Translations under genes and position numbers: made by a program
Shown: positions 57,100 through 64,000 of the stretch, piece by piece
Layout of the letters: every line of letters begins with the position of its first letter
Numbering within the stretch: position 1 is the first letter of the stretch
The notes under the pieces: model-generated
The model's input: the letters and a program-made list of their open reading frames with translations, nothing else
Database searches by the model: none
What the model was told of the DNA's origin: nothing
Origin: Paenibacillus sp. L3-i20
GTDB lineage: Bacteria; Bacillota; Bacilli; Paenibacillales; Paenibacillaceae
Length of the DNA stretch: 64,000 nucleotides
Reading direction: 5' to 3'
Assembly (NCBI RefSeq): GCF_022180385.2
Contig: NZ_BQME02000002.1
Span: 1,984,001-2,048,000, forward strand

Positions 57100-59034
57100 T
57101 TAGGGCTGTGAACTAATCATGATGTTTTTCTTAAGCGTCTCATATTTCAGACCCATGTCTTTCGATCTCTCAAATAGGAATTTGTCCACTTCGTCTTCTT
57201 GCCCTGCTTTCAACATCTCCGTAATCTCAGGAAAAAATATCGCAAACCCAAAATATTTTTTATCTAGCTTAAATGGGTTGAATCTACGATAAATTAAATC
57301 TGTATAACGGTTTTTGAATATAAATGTACCCCTCATTCTTGGCTCTGACTCCTGCACCTTGTACTCGTCAAATTGATGGAACTCAATTCTTGTTTTATTA
57401 AAATAAACCACTTCTATTTTTTTTCTTAGAGCAAAGTTGAACGCTTCCTCAAGCTTATTAATAATAGGCTCACCCCTGTCATTCAATGAAGTATTGCAAA
57501 GGATCGGCACTCCCGTTTCCTTATTAAATATGCTCAGTAGTTCATATAAGTCGCTGTTGTCTCTGCCATTGACCGTTTGAATTCTAGATGATCGATCCAA
57601 ATGCAAGATGGCTGGTACTTTTGCTGCTTGCTCTTTTTTAATCGTCGAAGTCTGAAGCATGTACGGCGAAGGTAAATCTTCTATAAACCATTCATTCTGA
57701 TATTCCTCCATAATTAATGGTGCGACCGGACGCCACCATTCACGTTCTTTAATGACATTTAATTTGTCTTTTGCTTCCGAGTTTCTCGGGTCAGCAATCA
57801 AACTTCTGTTCCCCAAAGCACGTGGACCAACCTCCGAACGATTGTTGAACCAGCAGATAGGCCCATTTTGAATATCAACTAGAAATTGTCCAGCATCAAA
57901 CCTGCTTTCCTTTTTTACAAATGGTTCATATGCTTGTAGTAGTTCAGATAGTGAATCATCGTTGTCCCCATAATAGGCATTCTCAAAGTTAAAATGGAAT
58001 TTGCCTGCTTTTTTATAGAAAGCATACAATGCAATGCCAAGCGACATGCCGCAATCGTTTACGCAAGGAGGGGCAATGAAACTTTTAAACTTAAATTTGT
58101 TCATTAAATACGAGTTCGTTGGGCAGTTTAGTGCAAACCCGCCAGTTAAGGAGAGGTGCATATGTTCAGGATTTATTCCAAATTGAGCAATCGCTCTTTC
58201 TACGTTTTTTTCCATAATTACCTTGGATATTTCTTGAATAACATTCATGACATAAGCTATTTTGTTTTCCTCATAAGTAAATTGGCTATTTAAAGCTGAT
58301 GGATGCAAGTTATAAAAATCTTCTTCTACCTCGTTAAAAAATAGATTTAGTTGCGAACAAATTTCATAATCCGACCCTTTTTTGAATAAGAACAAAGAAT
58401 CGCGGACGTAGCTTTTAACATTTTGAAATTCAATTGCGCTTCCGAGAGCCATCAATGACCCTTCACGCATGACATACCTCATAGAAGCATATGTCCACAG
58501 TTGCCCTGGTGAATGTGCAGGGAAGTAAGTAATTTCACCTTTATTCACATAACAGCCCGGGTAAAAGTATTTCGTATGTTCTGCTGAAGATGGAGCCACA
58601 TTGAACTCAGGGCCGCCGTCTACGGCAAGAGCTAATATTTGTTCATTTTGAAAAATGTCCGTATGCAGCATTATTCCAGAAAACAGATGCCACATTCCGT
58701 GATACGCATACTCCGGTTGTTCAGGCACAGGATGGTAGTCGTCTACCGTCGATATTTTTGGAGTTCCCCAAACTTCAACCATATCATCGATAGTTAACTG
58801 ATAAGTAGCTAACAGCCCATTAATAAATTCAATAGCATGTTCTGTATTCAGGAAGGAAAAATGATGTTGTTTAAATCCGGTAATCCGTTCTAATTCCCAA
58901 AAGTGCACCAGCGTCACTTGATCTTTTTCTTTCAAATAAAGGGATATATTAAAATCATGTCTATCTTGAATATCAAATACATGACAATACTCATCAATGT
59001 TAATATAGGTTGATAAATAGTATCCATCCCGCAT
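57100..59034 (-). CDS. NodU/CmcH-family carbamoyltransferase (copy 1)
   Basis: A 644-residue carbamoyltransferase with the same landmarks as its neighbour: HFWELERITGFKQH, YAYHGMWHLFSG, AVDGGPEFN, LTGGFALNCPTNS, GPRALGNRSLIADPR and NTSLNDRGEPI. It appears to be a complete enzyme. Its differences from copy 2 cluster in residues about 190-270 and the last 80 residues, so the two may recognise different sites on the product. GGGAG precedes the ATG at 59034, and the gap to copy 2 is 26 bases. Confidence 0.92.
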   Translation of the reverse strand: MRDGYYLSTYINIDEYCHVFDIQDRHDFNISLYLKEKDQVTLVHFWELERITGFKQHHFSFLNTEHAIEFINGLLATYQLTIDDMVEVWGTPKISTVDDYHPVPEQPEYAYHGMWHLFSGIMLHTDIFQNEQILALAVDGGPEFNVAPSSAEHTKYFYPGCYVNKGEITYFPAHSPGQLWTYASMRYVMREGSLMALGSAIEFQNVKSYVRDSLFLFKKGSDYEICSQLNLFFNEVEEDFYNLHPSALNSQFTYEENKIAYVMNVIQEISKVIMEKNVERAIAQFGINPEHMHLSLTGGFALNCPTNSYLMNKFKFKSFIAPPCVNDCGMSLGIALYAFYKKAGKFHFNFENAYYGDNDDSLSELLQAYEPFVKKESRFDAGQFLVDIQNGPICWFNNRSEVGPRALGNRSLIADPRNSEAKDKLNVIKEREWWRPVAPLIMEEYQNEWFIEDLPSPYMLQTSTIKKEQAAKVPAILHLDRSSRIQTVNGRDNSDLYELLSIFNKETGVPILCNTSLNDRGEPIINKLEEAFNFALRKKIEVVYFNKTRIEFHQFDEYKVQESEPRMRGTFIFKNRYTDLIYRRFNPFKLDKKYFGFAIFFPEITEMLKAGQEDEVDKFLFERSKDMGLKYETLKKNIMISSQP

Positions 59035-59075
59035 ATCATCACTCCCTCTCAGTTTTACTGCTTCCTTTCGTTCTT

Positions 59076-62000
59076 CTATAAACCTTCGATATCGCTTAAA
59101 GCGTCTTCCAGACTTAATGAACCAGTTGCCAGTTTCTCAAATATATCTCTAGCTTCTTGACGGATATCTTTGACAGGCAACATTTCTTCGATAGGCTCGT
59201 CCCGATTATTTATAAAAGATGCAAGTTTATGAACTGAAGGATATTCGAACATGTCCGTAACACTTACGACGTCAGCATATTTTTCATCAACCAATTTGTG
59301 AATTCTCATTAACAGCAACGAGTCGCCGCCTAGTTCAAACAAACTATCGTGGATATCAATCTCTGGATAACCGAGTATTTCTGAAAATATTTTGGCGATA
59401 TCATGTTCTGTTTTGTTGTAATCCTCTTCTCCTTTCCCTTTTAATGTCACATGAGCTGGCTTGACCACTCCCGTAGCATGTTTCCCTTTTGGAAGGACGA
59501 TCAGCTTCCCTTTATTAATCATTGCAGAATCAAAATTGCCATTAGATACAACTGCGTTTTCAATGTTATTTACTTTTCCGTTCATCAACCGGTTAATATG
59601 TTCCCATAACTCTGCGGTTAAGTTAAATGGCAGTGCGTGGAACAGAGATAAATAGTCTGGACTCTCGTTTATTTCTCCGATCAAAACATTCGATATATTC
59701 CGGTTTAATACGGTATCCAAACCTTGAATCGCATAATCTGTAGCAATCGCTTTATAAAAAGAATCTACATTGATTCCAAACTTTACAGACATGCCAGCTT
59801 CTTTCCATGAAACCCAATTTACTGCCAGCGCATGATGATTGTTTTTTCTTCGGTAAGCGGCAAAAGCATCCATATAAGCGTTGCCCGCGACATAATCTCC
59901 TTGCCCCGCCTCCCCAACTAATGCAACACCTGAAGAATGCATGACGAAGAAATCAAGTTTATCTATTTGGGTAAGCTTGTCGATTATCCAAGTTCCGGTC
60001 ACTTTAGCATGGATAACACTTTCGAATACGCCAATATCTTTATTGAATAAATATCCAGCTCCTGCTATGCCCGCTCCATGGAACACACCATTAATCCGTC
60101 CGAACTGTCCCCGTATCCCATTCAGTATTGATTCCATCGTTTTCATGTCAGAAACATCTGCATTGGCAACGATGATTGTTGAACCCATAGATTCGATTTG
60201 TTGAATAGTCTGTATTTTCACTATCCATTCTTGCTCAGTTCCGCTTTTTAAAATGGACTCCCACTCGCTCCGCATTGGGAAACGCCGACTAATCAACAAA
60301 ATAGTTGCATTATTTTTTGAAGCTACGTATTTGGCCGTTTCGAGCCCTATCCCGCCTGTACCTCCAGTAATGATGTACACGCCAGTATCTTTAATAGTAA
60401 TATCCATTGGCGTATATTGATCCGGATTAATGGGCCCAAACTCTTCAACATATCGAAGTCCATTGCGATAGGATACTTGGTACTGGTCTGTAAAACGTTC
60501 CATTTCCACTACAATGTTATCAACGGATACGTGGTCATCTACATCGATCGCTTTGCAAACTAGATGAGTATATTCCTGAGAAACTACTTTTCCAAGTCCT
60601 ACAAGCGGTGCATATTCTGGGCGAATCCACTCCTCTTCGCCTGTAACCGCATTAAGATTGGATACAAGCAGAAGAAGATGCATCTTCGTGTTTATCTCAT
60701 TTTTTAAGATGGCTCTAGTTAAATGAAATAAACTAAATACCCCTGTTGATTGACTCGACTCTAGTTCAGTTAAGGAACTGATGCCGCTGCGATTTGACAA
60801 CCCGCAAATATGAACAATATGCGTAATATTTCGTTTGCTCATCTCCGCAAATAATTGATTGTAATCTGCTTCTGTCAAAGAAATCGTGTAACTGTCGTTT
60901 TTCATTCGTACATAAGCAGATCCTATTGTAACTTCTATGACTCTTTTGCCTTGTGCTTGAAGTTTCGCTATTAATTCATCTACATAAACAGGACTATTTC
61001 CCTCTTTAATAACAAGTACTTCATCTACACGTACCAATCTGGTGTTTTCCTTCATAGGCTCTGAAATCCAATTAATGGCGTAGAAGAGATCGCTTTTTGT
61101 TTCTTGTTCCCCTACATAACCTTTTTCCGGAACATCTACCCAACATTTGCTGCGTTCAAACGGGTAAACGGGCAACGGCAATTTCTTCGGTTTTTCAGCT
61201 CCATACAAAAACTCCCAATCTATTTCGGCCCCTTTTATATACAGCTCGCAAATGTGCGCCAAATGTTCCCTCGACAGATCGCTTCGATAGTTGATCATAT
61301 AAGTCGCTACTTCTGCACTTAACAGTTCTTGTTCCCTTAAAGGCAGGTCACCGAGACCCAATCTTTCCTTCTTGGAATCAACAACCCGATGATAGCCGTA
61401 ATAATATGGTCCGTTTTCATCAAAGCTGACAGTAGCCAACTTGCTGGCCAAATCTTCTGCACTTTCTGCAAGGATCGCCAAACGATGGGAATAATGTCCT
61501 CTTCCCGTGTTAGCTGTATAACAAAGCTCGTCTAAACTGCACAATTTGTTAGAAGCAAGGTATGCTGCATACTCATGTACTAAGATGTGCAGCGCTTCTT
61601 GAGATTTCGCTGATATCGCAAACAATCCTGGGCATTTCCCCTCAGCTCTCACGTCATCTAAATCAGGTGCTTCCTCCAAAATGAGATGACAGTTCGTCCC
61701 GCTAATTCCAAAAGCACTGACACCGCATCGTCGAGGCTGATCTCCAGCAGGCCAAGGCCGTAGTTTCGTATTGACATACACTGGCGATTCCTCAAACGCA
61801 ATGGATCTATTCGGCACATTGAAGTGAATCGATGGGGGAAGCTGCTTTGTTCTAAGCGCCATTATTGCTTTGAATACACTTACGATGCCCGCCGCTTCGC
61901 TTGAGTGGCCAATATTTGTTTTGACTGAGCTTACAGCACAAAACTGATTTTTTGTTGTATGCTTTCGAAATGCAGACTGAATGCCTTGAATTTCAATCGG

Positions 62001-63068
62001 ATCTCCCAAACTCGTGCCTGTACCATGTGTTTCAATATAAGCTATGGATTCCGGATCGATTCCAGCGTTTTCCCAAGCCTTCAAGATGACATCTCTTTGC
62101 GCCTGTGGATTAGGTGCTGTAATACCTGCAGCTTTGCCATCCTGGTTGGTTGCACTGCCTTTAATGACAGCATACACGTGGTCTTTATCCTTTAATGCTT
62201 TACTTAGCGGCTTTAATACGAGAGCTCCAACACCCTCTCCTACACCCGACCCTTCGGCATGTTCATCGAATGTCCGAGAGATGCCATCGGACGACTCAAT
62301 TCCGGTTTGCATATAAGCCTTATTCAGCGGGACGGTATTAATATTAATACCTCCCGCGATTGCAAGCTCACATCCTTTATTGCGAATAGCTTGACAGGCT
62401 AAGTCAATGGCAACAAGTGACGATGAACATGCGGTATCAACGACCATGCTTGCACCTTTCAAATCTAGTAAATAGGAGATTCTACTAGGAATAACAGCCG
62501 TCAAATTGCCAACAAGTCCAATAGATAAAGCGCTGGCATCCGTATCTTCGATGAGTTTGGCATACATATCTCTCAAATTGCTGGCATAACCCACATATAC
62601 ACCTGTATTTGTCCCTTGCAATTTGTTTCCGCCGTAGCCGGCATCTTCAATTGCCTGCCAACTCGTTTCAAGGAAAATTCTTTGGCAAGGATCCATGAGA
62701 CTAGCTTCCTTTGGTGACAACTTAAAAAATTTATAATCAAATTTATCAATTTCATAAAGATATGCACTTTTGTTATATCGAATTTCTTCTTCAGGCAACC
62801 CTTTAAACGCAAGATAGCGGGATATATCATAACTTCTAGAAGGGGGGAAATCTGTGATGCAATCCACTCCGCTTTCGATGATCTCCCAATATTCCTGTAA
62901 GTCATCTACAGAAGGAAGTTTTGCAGCCATTCCAATAATCGCAATATCCCCATCGTCTCGTTGATCCTCATGTTCAAGCAGCTTGATCAAATCGATAGCT
63001 ACCTGCCTGTCGATTTTTTTCTGTTGAACGCCTTCTACGAGATATTTGTAAGCTTTCTCCATTCTCAT
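59076..63068 (-). CDS. Trans-AT PKS module: KS-KR-ACP
   Basis: A 1330-residue single-module PKS. The KS has its cysteine at C214 (VDTACSSSL), ETHGTGTSLGD and TNIGHSSE. The KS-to-KR linker contains CYTANTGRGHYSHRLA but no acyltransferase. The KR shows TGGTGGIG, MHSSGVALV and the tyrosine in GDYVAGNAY. The ACP serine is S1250 (ELGGDSLLLM). The N-terminal YKYLVEGVQQKKIDRQVAI and the C-terminal ATGSLSLEDALSDI helices match those of the other PKS proteins. The ATG at 63068 overlaps the upstream stop (ATGA); the ATG at 63062 is better placed behind AGAGGG and may be the real start. Confidence 0.95.
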   Translation of the reverse strand: MRMEKAYKYLVEGVQQKKIDRQVAIDLIKLLEHEDQRDDGDIAIIGMAAKLPSVDDLQEYWEIIESGVDCITDFPPSRSYDISRYLAFKGLPEEEIRYNKSAYLYEIDKFDYKFFKLSPKEASLMDPCQRIFLETSWQAIEDAGYGGNKLQGTNTGVYVGYASNLRDMYAKLIEDTDASALSIGLVGNLTAVIPSRISYLLDLKGASMVVDTACSSSLVAIDLACQAIRNKGCELAIAGGININTVPLNKAYMQTGIESSDGISRTFDEHAEGSGVGEGVGALVLKPLSKALKDKDHVYAVIKGSATNQDGKAAGITAPNPQAQRDVILKAWENAGIDPESIAYIETHGTGTSLGDPIEIQGIQSAFRKHTTKNQFCAVSSVKTNIGHSSEAAGIVSVFKAIMALRTKQLPPSIHFNVPNRSIAFEESPVYVNTKLRPWPAGDQPRRCGVSAFGISGTNCHLILEEAPDLDDVRAEGKCPGLFAISAKSQEALHILVHEYAAYLASNKLCSLDELCYTANTGRGHYSHRLAILAESAEDLASKLATVSFDENGPYYYGYHRVVDSKKERLGLGDLPLREQELLSAEVATYMINYRSDLSREHLAHICELYIKGAEIDWEFLYGAEKPKKLPLPVYPFERSKCWVDVPEKGYVGEQETKSDLFYAINWISEPMKENTRLVRVDEVLVIKEGNSPVYVDELIAKLQAQGKRVIEVTIGSAYVRMKNDSYTISLTEADYNQLFAEMSKRNITHIVHICGLSNRSGISSLTELESSQSTGVFSLFHLTRAILKNEINTKMHLLLLVSNLNAVTGEEEWIRPEYAPLVGLGKVVSQEYTHLVCKAIDVDDHVSVDNIVVEMERFTDQYQVSYRNGLRYVEEFGPINPDQYTPMDITIKDTGVYIITGGTGGIGLETAKYVASKNNATILLISRRFPMRSEWESILKSGTEQEWIVKIQTIQQIESMGSTIIVANADVSDMKTMESILNGIRGQFGRINGVFHGAGIAGAGYLFNKDIGVFESVIHAKVTGTWIIDKLTQIDKLDFFVMHSSGVALVGEAGQGDYVAGNAYMDAFAAYRRKNNHHALAVNWVSWKEAGMSVKFGINVDSFYKAIATDYAIQGLDTVLNRNISNVLIGEINESPDYLSLFHALPFNLTAELWEHINRLMNGKVNNIENAVVSNGNFDSAMINKGKLIVLPKGKHATGVVKPAHVTLKGKGEEDYNKTEHDIAKIFSEILGYPEIDIHDSLFELGGDSLLLMRIHKLVDEKYADVVSVTDMFEYPSVHKLASFINNRDEPIEEMLPVKDIRQEARDIFEKLATGSLSLEDALSDIEGL

Positions 63069-64000
63069 CCCTCTTTTGAGTTACCTAGATTCTGAAGCAC
63101 CTGATCGATACTCAAAGTTCCTTCGTCCAGCTCATTAAAAATACGGTTCAGCTTCTCATCCAAACTAATCTCTTGATTGGTTAACTGCGCCGCTCCCACC
63201 TTCACGACACCTTGATTTCCGTCACGTTTTTGTTGAATAAATCGTGATAATTTATATACTGTTGGATATTCGAACAAGTCCGTGACCGTCACTTCCCAGC
63301 GATGACGTTTTTTTAGTTGCTGGTCAATTTGTTTAATAATGAGTGAATCTGCACCCATTTCAAAAAAGTTTTCATGAATGTCTATTTCATCAAAACCTAA
63401 TACCTCTCTACAAACTTGTGCAATCTCCTGCTCTGTTTCTCTATAATCGCTAAATTCACTTCCAATTAACTTAACCTCGCTGTCTACATCGAAAGAAGGT
63501 TTTGCCTGCTTCATATATTTCAAAGGTTTTTGAACGCTTTCTAGTCTTGCCTTTACTTTGTCCGACAACTGAATGCCGTAGTTGTTCAGCCAATGCACCA
63601 TTTTGCTTTCGAGATTTAATTCTCCGATTAGGACACGCGTCAACGATGTGCCCCATGATTGTTCCAAAACCTCCATCGCATAGGATGGGGCAATGCTTTT
63701 GAAAATAGTATCTACTTGGAAGTTATGATTGGAAGCCATTCCTTTGTCCCTCCAAGTGGTCCAATTGATCGTAAGTTGTTTGCGCCCATCCTTAGACCTC
63801 AAATCAGAATATGCATCCAGGTAACAGTTTGCAGCTACATAATCGCTCTGAAATGCCGTCCCAAACATTGTAGCCACAGAAGAAAACATAAGGAAAAATT
63901 CAAGATTATCTTCTGCTGTCAGTTCATTCAACAGCCATGTTCCATATACTTTGGCACGAAAACCTTCTATAAATGTGTTCAAACTCTTCTCGGCAATCGA
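63065..64000 (-). CDS. PKS, 3' end only: KR (C-terminal part)-ACP
   Basis: The frame is open to the window edge, so the start and upstream domains are not visible. What remains is the end of a KR, with MFSSVATMFG, the tyrosine in QSDYVAANCYLDAY and INWTTWRDKGMA. An ACP follows (EMGADSLIIK), then a C-terminal helix DEGTLSIDQVLQNL like those of the other PKS proteins. It is the most upstream gene seen in the operon and feeds the module at 59076, whose start codon overlaps its stop. Confidence 0.93.
   Translation of the reverse strand, partial: SIAEKSLNTFIEGFRAKVYGTWLLNELTAEDNLEFFLMFSSVATMFGTAFQSDYVAANCYLDAYSDLRSKDGRKQLTINWTTWRDKGMASNHNFQVDTIFKSIAPSYAMEVLEQSWGTSLTRVLIGELNLESKMVHWLNNYGIQLSDKVKARLESVQKPLKYMKQAKPSFDVDSEVKLIGSEFSDYRETEQEIAQVCREVLGFDEIDIHENFFEMGADSLIIKQIDQQLKKRHRWEVTVTDLFEYPTVYKLSRFIQQKRDGNQGVVKVGAAQLTNQEISLDEKLNRIFNELDEGTLSIDQVLQNLGNSKEG

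Noticed and set aside
47328..63068. Long DNA repeats suggesting recent duplication or mobile elements in the PKS genes
   Set aside because: The similarity is explained by homologous KS, KR and ACP domains and the carbamoyltransferase pair; no terminal inverted repeats, transposase or CRISPR-like spacing was found.

Overview
The window looks like a chromosome segment of a low-GC, spore-forming Bacillales bacterium, most likely from the Paenibacillaceae. The evidence is gene content: a sufCDSUB operon, yfkAB, yunC, yunD, the sporulation gene yhbH, mtnKA, a TPP-riboswitch-controlled thiC, and a MoaD-MoaE fusion. No tRNA, rRNA, insertion sequence, phage gene or CRISPR array was seen.

Positions 1-30636 are core genome. 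From the left: the end of a thiamine operon (thiC and a partial ThiF-like gene, minus strand) under a TPP riboswitch; an AI-2E-type membrane protein; the radical SAM protein YfkAB; a GNAT acetyltransferase; an HD-GYP protein; YunD; then a molybdopterin group (moaA on the minus strand, facing a moaD-moaE fusion and a moeB-like gene). Next come a second HD-GYP protein, the Fe-S assembly operon sufC-sufD-sufS-sufU-sufB (minus), a DUF1802 gene, mtnK-mtnA, yunC, an unknown gene, a GGDEF-EAL protein, two small membrane proteins, sbcDC, and yhbH. Clear stem-loop terminators separate most of these units.

Positions 30876-64000 are a natural-product biosynthesis region. An AraC-family regulator and a broken acyl-carrier-protein gene lie on the plus strand and face a long minus-strand operon that is still open at the right edge. 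Read 5' to 3', that operon encodes: the end of a KR-ACP polyketide synthase (PKS), a KS-KR-ACP PKS, two tandem NodU/CmcH-type carbamoyltransferases, a two-module PKS (KS-KR-ACP-KS-KR-ACP), a KS-KR-ACP-C hybrid, and an NRPS (partial C-A-PCP) ending in a BtrH-like papain-fold domain. Then follow a hydroxymalonyl-ACP pathway (3-hydroxyacyl-CoA dehydrogenase, ACP, acyl-CoA dehydrogenase, FkbH-like protein), a free-standing acyltransferase, and a second BtrH-like protein carrying fibronectin-III and discoidin (F5/8C) domains.

The modules have no integrated AT, DH, ER or TE domain. They are therefore fed in trans and should leave a hydroxyl at every step. With a hydroxymalonyl-type extender, a predicted glycine-loading A domain and carbamoyltransferases, the expected product is a polyhydroxylated, carbamoylated polyketide-glycine, in the general style of zwittermicin. 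The most unusual point is chain release: no thioesterase is seen, and the synthase ends in a BtrH-like domain of the type that hands an acyl chain from a carrier protein to an amine in butirosin biosynthesis. The window may lack the cluster's start, loading module, promoter and resistance genes.
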